Below are positions 13,029 through 19,924 of a DNA stretch of 21,019 nt, piece by piece; position 1 is the first letter of the stretch; every line of letters starts with the position of its first letter. The stretch spans positions 1 through 21,019 of the forward strand of contig CAVBPX010000041.1 in NCBI GenBank assembly GCA_963597395.1, written 5' to 3'. The translations under genes and the position numbers were made by a program. Source of the DNA: Hallerella sp963597395. GTDB taxonomy: Bacteria > Fibrobacterota > Fibrobacteria > Fibrobacterales > Fibrobacteraceae. Below the pieces are notes generated by a model, which saw only the letters and a list, made by a program, of their open reading frames with translations, ran no database searches and was not told where the DNA came from.

Positions 13029-13726
13029 TTTTTCTTCGGTGAAATGGCGAGAATCAGACTGTCGTAGGTGAGAATTCCGAGCAGGATGCTGTGCACGAGC
13101 CTGTTGCGTTCCACTTCGTAGTAGTTGTTGTGGGCTATCGGGTTTGTGCTGTCCGGATCGGCGACGAGAAACTTCTTTTCGTCATTTTCGCCATAGACGA
13201 CGATGAAGTGTCCCATCGGATCGCCGTGGATATCGTCGAAGACGGACATGTTTTCCGCATTCGTGTATTCGCGTTTGCTCTGGTATAAAAATGTAGTAGA
13301 AACGCCCGCGATAAGCGGAATGTTCTTTTTGAAATACCGGTCGAAAAGCCCGGGTTTAAAGTCCTTGAGGTTGACCGTTCCGCCCGCCTCGATAAAGCGG
13401 ATGTAGGCCTTGATGGCGAGTCTGAGCTTTGCGCGCTTCTTGGCCGCATATTCCAGATGGAGCTTTTCCTTGAGCTCCTCCATGGAAAGATCGACCCAGG
13501 TTGGGTCGAAAATTTGCAGGTTGACGGAGTGGATGGTGGCGTCGAATCCGCGGCGAAGCGCATCGAGACCGAGAAAAACTCCAAGCGTCCCGCCGTCTTC
13601 GAGCATTTCGATTTCGTCGATGAGGCGCTTGAGGGGAATTTTATAGCCGAAGTGATTGTAGATGGCGTGCAGGCTCGTGGGACCGCACGTCACATCGTCC
13701 GGCTGGGGAAGAATCCTGACGTTCAT
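13025..13726 (-). CDS. C39-like cysteine peptidase
   Basis: Protein of 233 residues with the papain-like C39 peptidase pattern: QPDDVTCGPTSL (Gln8, Cys14), GHFIVVYG with His173, and FLVADPDS with Asp190, giving a plausible Cys-His-Asp triad. C39 domains usually cut double-glycine leader peptides in bacteriocin exporters, but here the domain stands alone, without transporter or signal peptide, and so acts in the cytoplasm. It begins 9 bp after the dnaJ stop with AAGGA overlapping that stop, and its end overlaps the ATP-grasp gene by 4 bp. Context suggests it processes the substrate or product of the two ligases; a transglutaminase-like or amidase activity is an alternative. Confidence 0.8.
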   Translation of the reverse strand: MNVRILPQPDDVTCGPTSLHAIYNHFGYKIPLKRLIDEIEMLEDGGTLGVFLGLDALRRGFDATIHSVNLQIFDPTWVDLSMEELKEKLHLEYAAKKRAKLRLAIKAYIRFIEAGGTVNLKDFKPGLFDRYFKKNIPLIAGVSTTFLYQSKREYTNAENMSVFDDIHGDPMGHFIVVYGENDEKKFLVADPDSTNPIAHNNYYEVERNRLVHSILLGILTYDSLILAISPKKK

Positions 13727-13735
13727 GAAAGTTCC

Positions 13736-14878
13736 TTATGAAAAGAAACCCTTTACCTTTTCGAGGAGGCTGTCGTCCTTGGCCGTATCCTTGTCCTTGC
13801 GAATTTCGGCGAGCTGTTTGTAGAGATCCTTTTCCTTGGACGAAAGGTCGGTCGGAATGGAGGCGTTGACCTCGACAAAGAGGTTTCCTCGCTTTCCGCC
13901 GTTGAGCGGGGGAAGTCCCTGGTCGCGCAGACGGAAAACGGAACCGGGCTGTGTTCCCGCCGAAATCTTGATGGAAACTTCGCCGCCGTCGAGGGTCGGA
14001 ATTCGCTGTGTGCCGCCGAGGACTAACTTGTGGACCGGAATATCCATCGTGCAGTGCAAATCTTCGCCTTCGCGGGTGTAGAAGCTGTCCTTCTTTTCTG
14101 TGATGACGACGAGAAGGTCTCCCGAGGCGCCGCCGCGCGGGCCCGAATGACCTTCGCCGCGGAGCGTCAGATACTGCCCTTCGGAAATGCCCACCGGAAT
14201 CTTGATGGAAATGGTTTCTTCTTCGAGGTTGCGGCCTTCGCCGTGGCAGACCGCGCACGGTTTTCCGATGACCTCTCCGAGGCCTCCGCAGTCCGGGCAG
14301 GCGGATTCGCTCACCATCTGGAAGAAGGAACGCGTGACGCGGCGTACGCGGCCCGTTCCGTTACACGTCGGACACGTCTTGACGTCCGTTCCGCCCTTGC
14401 CAGCGCATTCCGTGCACGGCGCATAGCGTTTGAGACGAACCTTTTTGGTCGCGCCCGTGAGAATTTCCTTGTAGGACAGCGCCATGCGAATTTGCAGATC
14501 CTGACCGCGCGGAGGCCCCTGACGCCCGGACTTGGACGAGGAGCGGAATCCGCCAAAGCCTCCGAACCCGCCGCCGAAAATATCGCTGAACTGGCTGAAA
14601 ATATCATCCATGTTGCTGAAACCGCCAAAGCCTCCGGCGCCTCCGGCGCCGCCCGGCATCGCATGGCCGAACTGGTCATACTGGGCGCGTTTCTTTGAGT
14701 CGGAGAGAACTTCGTAGGCTTCGGCCGCCTCCTTGAACTTTTCTTCCGCTTCCTTGTTGCCCGGGTTCTTGTCCGGGTGATACTTGATGGCGAGCTTCTT
14801 GTAGGCGTGCTTGATGTCCTCGGCGCTTGCGTCCTTGGAAACACCCAGAACTTCGTAGTAATCTCTTTTCTCTGCCAT
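13736..14878 (-). CDS. dnaJ: chaperone protein DnaJ, type I
   Basis: Full-length Hsp40 co-chaperone, 380 residues, stimulating the ATPase of DnaK. J domain 1-70 with HPD at 34-36, Gly/Phe-rich linker about 72-113, and four CxxCxGxG zinc motifs (Cys pairs 155/158, 169/172, 194/197, 208/211), then the peptide-binding C-terminal domains with PVGISEGQYLTLRGEGHSG. It lies 105 bp downstream of dnaK but is separated by a terminator and has its own TATATTTT box. Unlike groES, grpE and dnaK it has no sigma-54 element or TGTTTCA-type palindrome. The ribosome site is weak (GAGACG). It heads an operon with the C39-like, ATP-grasp, GCS2 and FGase-family genes. Confidence 0.97.
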   Translation of the reverse strand: MAEKRDYYEVLGVSKDASAEDIKHAYKKLAIKYHPDKNPGNKEAEEKFKEAAEAYEVLSDSKKRAQYDQFGHAMPGGAGGAGGFGGFSNMDDIFSQFSDIFGGGFGGFGGFRSSSKSGRQGPPRGQDLQIRMALSYKEILTGATKKVRLKRYAPCTECAGKGGTDVKTCPTCNGTGRVRRVTRSFFQMVSESACPDCGGLGEVIGKPCAVCHGEGRNLEEETISIKIPVGISEGQYLTLRGEGHSGPRGGASGDLLVVITEKKDSFYTREGEDLHCTMDIPVHKLVLGGTQRIPTLDGGEVSIKISAGTQPGSVFRLRDQGLPPLNGGKRGNLFVEVNASIPTDLSSKEKDLYKQLAEIRKDKDTAKDDSLLEKVKGFFS

Positions 14879-14913
14879 AAAAATCGTCTCGTTGAAAATG
14901 GATGGGTTGCTGG

Positions 14914-14921
14914 AAAATATA
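14914..14921 (-). promoter_or_regulatory. dnaJ promoter box TATATTTT
   Basis: On the minus strand TATATTTT resembles the TAnnTTTG element (last base differs). It predicts a start near 14908 and a leader of about 30 nt. It directly abuts the T tract of the dnaK terminator. Confidence 0.5.
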
Positions 14922-14922
14922 T

Positions 14923-14956
14923 AAAAGGATTTTCCCCTCTTTCGAGAGGAAAATCC
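14923..14956 (-). terminator. intrinsic terminator of dnaK
   Basis: On the minus strand a 13-bp stem with one G-U pair (arms 14956-14944 and 14939-14927) closed by a GAAA tetraloop is followed by TTTTAT. It lies 27 bp after the dnaK stop and separates dnaK from dnaJ. Confidence 0.92.
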
Positions 14957-14983
14957 GATTTTCTTTTTAGTCCGAAAGAAGCA

Positions 14984-16903
14984 TTATTTCTTCTTGTCGT
15001 CATCGACGACGGTGTAGTCGGCATCGATCGGTCCGTCGTTCTTGCCGTCGTTCTTCGGGGCTTCGCTTGCGTGCGGGGCGCTCGAGGCTCCGGCGGAAGG
15101 TCCGCCCTGGGCGGCTCCGGCCATCGAAGAAATCATGTTCTGCAGCTTGTTGATGGCCGCATCGATTTCTTCCTTCGAACCGTTATCCTTCTTGTCCTTG
15201 ATTTCCTGAATCGCGGACTCGAGTTGGCTCTTGGTGTCGGCGGGGATCTTGTCGCCTGCTTCCTTGAGCTGCTTTTCGGCCTGATAGACCATCTGTTCGG
15301 CGCGGTTCTTCGCATCTTCGCGTTCGCGGTCGGCCTTGTCCTTTTCGGCGTTCGCTTCCGCGTCCTTCTTCATGCGTTCGATGTCCGCTTCGGAAAGTCC
15401 GCTCGAAGTGGTAATCTTGATGGACTGTTCCTTGCCGGTTTCCTTGTCCTTGGCGCTTACGTGGACGATGCCGTTCGCATCGATGTCGAACGTAACTTCG
15501 ATCTGCGGCACTCCGCGCGGTTTCGGGCTGATGCCCGTGAGGTCGAAGTGTCCGAGTGTGCGGTTGTCGCGCGCATAGGTGCGTTCGCCCTGGAGCACGT
15601 GAATTGTCACCGCGGACTGGTTGTCTTCGGCCGTGCTGAAGACCTGGCTCTTTTTGGTCGGAATCGTCGTGTTGCGTTCGATGAGCTTTGTCATCACGCC
15701 GCCGAGCGTTTCGATACCGAGGGAAAGCGGGGTCACGTCAAGCAGAAGGACGTCCTTCACGGAAGAGTCACCGGAGAGGACCGCGCCCTGGACCGCCGCG
15801 CCGATGGCGACGACTTCGTCCGGGTTCACGCCCTTGTTCGGTTCCTTGCCGAAAAATTCCTTCACCTTGGCCTGGACTGCCGGAATGCGGGTCGATCCGC
15901 CGACGAGAATGACCTCGTCAATGTCGGAAAGGCTCAGTCCGGAATCTTCGAGGCACTTCTTGCAGGGGCCGACGGTACGTTCGACGAGGTGCGCCGTGAT
16001 CTGGTCGAACTTGGCACGGGAAAGCGTCAGGTCGAGGTGCTTCGGACCGGTCGCGTCCGCCGTGATGAACGGCAGGTTGATGTTTGTCGAGGAGGTCGCG
16101 GAAAGGTCGATTTTTGCCTTTTCGGCCGCGTCCTTCAGGCGCTGCAGGGCCATCTTGTCGCTCTTCAGGTCAATGCCGGGGTTCGTCTTCTTGAATTCGT
16201 CGTTGATCCAGTCGATGATGACTTCGTCGAAGTTGTCGCCGCCGAGCATCGTGTCGCCGTTGGTCGCCTTCACCGTGAACATGCCGTCGTCGATTTCGAG
16301 AATGGAAATATCGAAGGTTCCGCCGCCGAGATCATAGACCGCGACCTTTTCGCTCTTCTTCGAATCGAGACCGTAGGCGAGCGCCGCGGCGGTCGGTTCG
16401 TTCACAATGCGGAGAACGTCAAGGCCCGCAATTTTTCCGGCGTCCTTGGTGGCCTGGCGCTGCGAGTCGCTGAAGTAGGCGGGAACCGTAATCACGGCCT
16501 GCGTCACGGGCTGTCCCAGGTAATCCTCGGCGGTCTTCTTCATCGCCTGCAGGACCATGGCGGAAATCTCAGGAGGCGCAAATTCCTTGTCGCCGATTTT
16601 AACGCGGAGCAGGTCGTTTCCCGATCCGACGATCTTGTAGGGCATGTGCTTTTCCGCGTCGCTGCATTCGCCCGCGCGGCGTCCCATAAAGCGCTTGATG
16701 GAGTAAATCGTGTTTTCCGGATTGGTGATGGCCTGACGCTTGGCAACGTGTCCGACGAGGCGTTCGCCGTTCTTGCCGAATGCGACAATCGACGGGGTAG
16801 TGCGGAAACCTTCCGCGTTGGCGATGACGACGGGCTTTCCGCCTTCCATCACGGCAACGCAGCTGTTGGTGGTTCCGAGGTCAATTCCGATAATCTTACT
16901 CAT
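14984..16903 (-). CDS. dnaK: chaperone protein DnaK (Hsp70)
   Basis: Full-length Hsp70, 639 residues. The ATPase domain starts MSKIIGIDLGTTNSCVAVMEGG and carries VYDLGGGTFDISILEID, IVNEPTAAALAYG and EVILVGGSTRIPAVQ; the linker VLLLDVTPLSLGIET leads into the substrate-binding domain and lid. The C-terminus IDADYTVVDDDKKK keeps the acidic end of bacterial DnaK. It folds and rescues proteins with DnaJ and GrpE, both in this window. The ATG at 16903 follows AAGGAG (16911-16916 on the plus strand). grpE lies 106 bp upstream in the same direction, but dnaK has its own perfect sigma-54 -24/-12 element and an upstream palindrome, so it can be expressed independently. Confidence 0.98.
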   Translation of the reverse strand: MSKIIGIDLGTTNSCVAVMEGGKPVVIANAEGFRTTPSIVAFGKNGERLVGHVAKRQAITNPENTIYSIKRFMGRRAGECSDAEKHMPYKIVGSGNDLLRVKIGDKEFAPPEISAMVLQAMKKTAEDYLGQPVTQAVITVPAYFSDSQRQATKDAGKIAGLDVLRIVNEPTAAALAYGLDSKKSEKVAVYDLGGGTFDISILEIDDGMFTVKATNGDTMLGGDNFDEVIIDWINDEFKKTNPGIDLKSDKMALQRLKDAAEKAKIDLSATSSTNINLPFITADATGPKHLDLTLSRAKFDQITAHLVERTVGPCKKCLEDSGLSLSDIDEVILVGGSTRIPAVQAKVKEFFGKEPNKGVNPDEVVAIGAAVQGAVLSGDSSVKDVLLLDVTPLSLGIETLGGVMTKLIERNTTIPTKKSQVFSTAEDNQSAVTIHVLQGERTYARDNRTLGHFDLTGISPKPRGVPQIEVTFDIDANGIVHVSAKDKETGKEQSIKITTSSGLSEADIERMKKDAEANAEKDKADREREDAKNRAEQMVYQAEKQLKEAGDKIPADTKSQLESAIQEIKDKKDNGSKEEIDAAINKLQNMISSMAGAAQGGPSAGASSAPHASEAPKNDGKNDGPIDADYTVVDDDKKK

Positions 16904-16939
16904 GGTCTTTCTCCTTAAATTTTTTTTCGCACTTGTTTA

Positions 16940-16955
16940 AGCAAAATTTATGCCA
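16940..16955 (-). promoter_or_regulatory. sigma-54 (RpoN) promoter of dnaK
   Basis: On the minus strand TGGCATAAATTTTGCT matches TGGCAYRNNNNTTGCW at every defined position, with GG and GC 10 nt apart as RpoN requires. The predicted start is near 16929, giving a 26-nt leader with AAGGAG. An upstream palindrome is centred about 85 bp before the start. Confidence 0.88.
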
Positions 16956-17005
16956 ACTTTTGACAGTGCCTTAAATTTGTTGAATTTGACTATTTGGATA
17001 AAAAA

Positions 17006-17022
17006 TGTTTCATTTTGAAGCG
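17006..17022 (-). promoter_or_regulatory. putative activator-binding site upstream of dnaK
   Basis: Read on the minus strand it is CGCTTCAAAATGAAACA, identical at 15 of 17 positions to the perfect palindrome at 19908-19924. Its centre is about 85 bp upstream of the predicted dnaK start and it covers the stop codon of grpE. Position and conservation fit a binding site for a sigma-54 enhancer-binding protein. Confidence 0.75.
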
Positions 17023-17651
17023 GCACCGGACGAAACGATGACCTTCGCCGTCTTCAAAAGCTTGTTCTTGAGCTTGTAGCCTTTTTGGAAAACCTGAAGA
17101 ACGTGGGACTCCGGCACCTCGTCGGAGGCCTGGCGCATGAGGGCTTCGTGATAGTTCGGGTCAAAAGGCTCTCCAACGGGGTCGAGCTGCTCGAGGCCCG
17201 CATCCTTGAGAATCTTCGCGAACTGGTCGTGAATCATCTGGATGCCCTTGGCAAACGCGTCGTAGTCTTTCTGCTTGTTGTTGTCGGGGTGGGCGGCGCG
17301 CTCAAAGTTGTCGAGGACCTCGGAGAGCTTTTCGAGAAGCTTCGCATTGGCCGTGTCAATCAGGTCGAGCTGTTCCTTGGCCGTGCGGCGCCTGAAGTTG
17401 TCGAATTCCGCCATCAGACGGACGTAGCGGTCCTTGCTTTCGGCGAGCTGAGCCTTGAGGGCTTCAATTTCTGTCTTTTCGGCTTTTTCCGCGGAGGTTT
17501 CGGGCTGTTTCGCTTCCGGGGCCTCCTGAGCTTTCTCCGTTTTTTCTTCGGTTTTTGCTTCTTCGCTCGGCTTTTCGGCCGCGTCCAGAATTTCTTCCGC
17601 TTTCTTTACAATGTCTTCGTCGGGGGTGGGCTGTTTGGTTTCTTCGGACAT
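17010..17651 (-). CDS. grpE: nucleotide exchange factor GrpE
   Basis: GrpE, 213 residues, which releases ADP from DnaK. The N-terminal third (about 1-75) is a charged Ala/Glu/Lys-rich segment. The coiled-coil helix follows with RYVRLMAEFDNFRRRTAKE near 87-105, then the beta-domain with GEPFDPNYHEALMRQ and FQKGYKLKNKLLKTAKVIVS at the end. The ATG at 17651 (MSEETKQPTPDED) is chosen because it lies just downstream of the sigma-54 promoter with AAGG before it; the frame stays open upstream to 17774 but that part is promoter and terminator sequence. It is transcribed towards dnaK, with a 106-bp gap that includes the separate dnaK promoter. Confidence 0.96.
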   Translation of the reverse strand: MSEETKQPTPDEDIVKKAEEILDAAEKPSEEAKTEEKTEKAQEAPEAKQPETSAEKAEKTEIEALKAQLAESKDRYVRLMAEFDNFRRRTAKEQLDLIDTANAKLLEKLSEVLDNFERAAHPDNNKQKDYDAFAKGIQMIHDQFAKILKDAGLEQLDPVGEPFDPNYHEALMRQASDEVPESHVLQVFQKGYKLKNKLLKTAKVIVSSGAASK

Positions 17652-17687
17652 GTCTTGCCTTTTTGAATTGTTTTTGCCTAAAAATAA

Positions 17688-17703
17688 AGCAAAATGCGTG
17701 CCA
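17688..17703 (-). promoter_or_regulatory. sigma-54 (RpoN) promoter of grpE
   Basis: On the minus strand TGGCACGCATTTTGCT matches TGGCAYRNNNNTTGCW at all defined positions. The predicted start is near 17677, giving a 26-nt leader, the same length as for dnaK. Confidence 0.9.
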
Positions 17704-17743
17704 TCCGAAATTTGCGTCGGATTCGGGGACTGTGGAACTTTCC

Positions 17744-17760
17744 CGTTTAATTTTGAAACA
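17744..17760 (-). promoter_or_regulatory. putative activator-binding site upstream of grpE
   Basis: Read on the minus strand it is TGTTTCAAAATTAAACG, 15 of 17 identical to the palindrome upstream of groES. Its centre is about 75 bp upstream of the predicted grpE start. It touches the T tract of the groEL terminator. Confidence 0.7.
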
Positions 17761-17787
17761 AAAAAGGACACCACGCAAGTGGTGTCC
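17760..17787 (-). terminator. intrinsic terminator of groES-groEL
   Basis: Perfect 9-bp stem GGACACCAC / GTGGTGTCC with a 4-nt loop (TTGC on the transcribed minus strand), followed on the minus strand by six T. It lies 25 bp after the groEL stop and ends the chaperonin operon before the grpE promoter. Confidence 0.95.
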
Positions 17788-17812
17788 TGAATTTTCCCGG
17801 AAAGGGGGAGGA

Positions 17813-19444
17813 TTACATCATCCCGCCCATTCCGCCGCCCATGCCCTGCGGGGCCGGAGCGGGCTTGTCTTCTTTCTTCTCGGCGATGACGCAGTCGGTC
17901 GAAAGGAGCATCGAGGCGATGGAAGAGGCGTTCTTGAGAGCGGTCTTCGTCACCTTGGCCGGGTCGATGACGCCGGCCTTGATGAGGTCTTCATAGACGT
18001 CCGTCTTCGCGTTGTAGCCGAAGCCGTCCTTGCCTTCCTTGACCTTGTTCACGACGACGGAGTCTTCGAGACCCGCGTTCTTCACAATCTGGCGGAGAGG
18101 CTCCTCGATTGCGCGGCGGATGATCTTTGCACCGGTCTGTTCGTCGGAATTGTTGAACTTGAGGTCGTCGATTGCGCTTGCGGCGCGGATGAGCGCGACT
18201 CCGCCGCCCGGGACGATGCCTTCTTCGACAGCGGCGCGGGTTGCGTGCATGGCGTCATCGACGCGGTCCTTCTTTTCCTTCATTTCGACTTCGGTTGCGG
18301 CACCGACCTTGATCACGGCAACGCCGCCGGCGAGCTTCGCGAGGCGTTCCTGGAGCTTTTCCTTGTCGTAGTCGCTCGTGGTCGTTTCGATCTGCTTCTT
18401 GATCTGTCCGACGCGGGCCTTGATGGCTTCGGCATTGCCGGCGCCTTCAACGATCGTCGTGTTGTCCTTTGTAATGGTCACGGACTTGGCGCGGCCGAGA
18501 ACCGTAATCGGGGCGTCTTCGAGCTTTGCACCCGTTTCTTCGGAGACAAGCTGTCCGCCGGTGAGAATCGCGATGTCCTGCAGCATGGCCTTGCGGCGGT
18601 CGCCAAATCCCGGAGCCTTGACGGCTGCGACTTTCAGCGTGCCGCGGATCTTGTTCACGACGAGCGTTGCGAGAGCTTCGCCATCGACGTCTTCCGCGAC
18701 GATGAGAAGTGCCTTGCCCTGCTTTGCGACCTGTTCGAGAATCGGGAGCAGATCCTTCATGGAGCTGATCTTCTTGTCGTAGAGCAGAATGAACGGATTG
18801 TCGAGGCTCACTTCCATCGTTTCCGTGTTGGTCGCGAAATACGGGGAGAGGTAGCCGCGGTCGAACTGCATACCTTCGACGACGTCGAGGGTCGTTTCGG
18901 CGGTCTTGGATTCTTCGAGCGTAATCACGCCGTCCTTGCCGACCTTTTCCATGGCATCGGCGAGGAGTTTTCCGATTTCGGTGTCGTTGTTTGCGGAGAT
19001 GGTCGCAACCTGTGCGATGTGATCCTTGCCGTTCACCTTGACGGCCATCTTGGCGAGCTTCTCGATGACGGCGTTCACGGCGGCGTCCATGCCGCGCTTG
19101 ATGTCCATCGGGTTTGCGCCGGCGGCGACGTTCTTCAGGCCTTCGCGGGTAATCGCCTGGGCGAGAACGGTAGCGGTGGTGGTTCCGTCACCTGCGGCGT
19201 CGCTCGTCTTGCTTGCGACTTCCTTCGCCATCTGGGCCCCGAGATTTTCGTAGGTGTCTTCCAGTTCGACTTCTTTCGCAACGGTCACGCCGTCCTTCGT
19301 CACGTTCGGTGCGCCGTAGGACTTGCCGATCATCACATTGCGGCCCTTGGGACCGAGAGTGACTTTTACCGCGTTGGCGAGTTTATCGACGCCCTTCATC
19401 AGCGATTCACGGGCTGCGACGTCAAACTTCAGTTGTTTTGCCAT
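17813..19444 (-). CDS. groEL: 60 kDa chaperonin GroEL
   Basis: Group I chaperonin, 543 residues, normal length. Seen are MAKQLKFDVAARES at the start, VTLGPKGRNV (28-37), the ATP-site block DAAGDGTTTATVLA with Asp86, the apical KISSMKDLLPIL and GQLVSEETG region, VPGGGVALIRA near 410, and the flexible GGMGGMM tail. It forms the double-ring folding chamber capped by GroES. An AGGAG ribosome site (plus-strand 19453-19457) precedes the ATG, and groES ends 36 bp upstream, forming the standard groESL operon. It is controlled with groES by the sigma-54 promoter at 19830-19845 and closed by a strong terminator. Confidence 0.99.
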   Translation of the reverse strand: MAKQLKFDVAARESLMKGVDKLANAVKVTLGPKGRNVMIGKSYGAPNVTKDGVTVAKEVELEDTYENLGAQMAKEVASKTSDAAGDGTTTATVLAQAITREGLKNVAAGANPMDIKRGMDAAVNAVIEKLAKMAVKVNGKDHIAQVATISANNDTEIGKLLADAMEKVGKDGVITLEESKTAETTLDVVEGMQFDRGYLSPYFATNTETMEVSLDNPFILLYDKKISSMKDLLPILEQVAKQGKALLIVAEDVDGEALATLVVNKIRGTLKVAAVKAPGFGDRRKAMLQDIAILTGGQLVSEETGAKLEDAPITVLGRAKSVTITKDNTTIVEGAGNAEAIKARVGQIKKQIETTTSDYDKEKLQERLAKLAGGVAVIKVGAATEVEMKEKKDRVDDAMHATRAAVEEGIVPGGGVALIRAASAIDDLKFNNSDEQTGAKIIRRAIEEPLRQIVKNAGLEDSVVVNKVKEGKDGFGYNAKTDVYEDLIKAGVIDPAKVTKTALKNASSIASMLLSTDCVIAEKKEDKPAPAPQGMGGGMGGMM

Positions 19445-19480
19445 TTTGAATTCTCCTAATCAATAAATCTTTTGAACCTG

Positions 19481-19762
19481 TTAAAGAATCGCGAAAATGT
19501 CGCTTTCGCGGACAATCAGGTAGTCCTTGCCCTCGACCGTGATTTCGGTGCCGCTGTACTTTCCGTACAGGACCTTGTCTCCGACCTTGACGTCCATCGC
19601 GACGAGCTTGCCGCAATCGTCCTTTTTGCCGGGGCCCACGGCGACGACGGTTCCCTGCATCGGCTTTTCCTTTGCGTTGTCGGGAATGTAGAGACCGCTT
19701 TCGGTTTTGGCTTCGGCCGGAGCGGGTTCGATTAAGACTCTGTCTGCAAGTGGCTTGATCAT
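19481..19762 (-). CDS. groES: 10 kDa co-chaperonin GroES
   Basis: GroES, 93 residues, normal length. It begins MIKPLADRVLIEPAPAEAKT, followed by the mobile loop SGLYIPDNAKEKPMQGTVVAVGPG, then KVGDKVLYGKYSGTEI and the terminal YLIVRESDIFAIL. It caps the GroEL ring. The start at 19762 is set by homology and by GAGGT 10 nt upstream; the open frame extends to 19846, but that extra part would place the start inside the -24 region of the promoter and gives no GroES similarity. The predicted 57-nt leader is longer than those of grpE and dnaK. Confidence 0.98.
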   Translation of the reverse strand: MIKPLADRVLIEPAPAEAKTESGLYIPDNAKEKPMQGTVVAVGPGKKDDCGKLVAMDVKVGDKVLYGKYSGTEITVEGKDYLIVRESDIFAIL

Positions 19763-19829
19763 GATGATGTTTACCTCGTTTTGTTGAAACATTTGCCGCA
19801 GGGCGGCTTCTTTTGTTCGCCAAATGTTA

Positions 19830-19845
19830 TGCAAGAATCGTGCCA
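19830..19845 (-). promoter_or_regulatory. sigma-54 (RpoN) promoter of groES-groEL
   Basis: On the minus strand TGGCACGATTCTTGCA is the textbook RpoN -24/-12 sequence, matching TGGCAYRNNNNTTGCW at all defined positions. The predicted start is near 19819. Confidence 0.92.
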
Positions 19846-19907
19846 ATATGACTATCTCGGTAAATCGGCGAAATTTAAGGGAAAATTGTCAAAATTTGAT
19901 GCGGGTA

Positions 19908-19924
19908 TGTTTCAAAATGAAACA
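19908..19924. promoter_or_regulatory. perfect palindrome, putative activator site upstream of groES
   Basis: TGTTTCA-AAA-TGAAACA is a perfect 7-bp inverted repeat with a 3-bp spacer, centred about 97 bp upstream of the predicted groES start. Variants with two differences each lie at matching places before dnaK and grpE. A degenerate second copy (TGTTTTA-AAA-TGCAGGT, 12 of 17) begins 18 bp further at 19926. It is about 46 bp upstream of the purO-like gene's -10 box and might affect that gene too. Confidence 0.8.

Noticed and set aside
14777..16918. 713-residue open frame antisense to dnaK
   Set aside because: It lies opposite the unmistakable dnaK gene, has no ribosome site, and its translation is low-complexity Val/Asp/Arg/Phe-rich sequence as expected from the complement of biased codons. 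Long antisense frames on dnaK are a known artefact.
17001..17017. Terminator after grpE (AAAATG-AAA-CATTTT plus T run on the minus strand)
   Set aside because: The hairpin is weak and AT-only, overlaps the grpE stop codon, and the same bases are better explained by the shared 17-bp activator motif.
17652..17774. N-terminally extended GrpE (254 residues)
   Set aside because: The extension is encoded by the sigma-54 promoter and activator site and reaches the groEL terminator; it lacks GrpE similarity.
17555..19459. 634-residue open frame antisense to groEL
   Set aside because: It is a complement of groEL codon bias and spans the groEL terminator and the start of grpE; no family motif is seen.
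19787..19828. Possible RNA thermometer in the groES leader (8-bp inverted repeat AACATTTG / CAAATGTT with an inner GCCGC-GCGGC hairpin)
   Set aside because: With the sigma-54 promoter the transcript starts near 19819, so one arm (19821-19828) lies upstream of the RNA; the ribosome site at 19773-19777 is also outside the structure.
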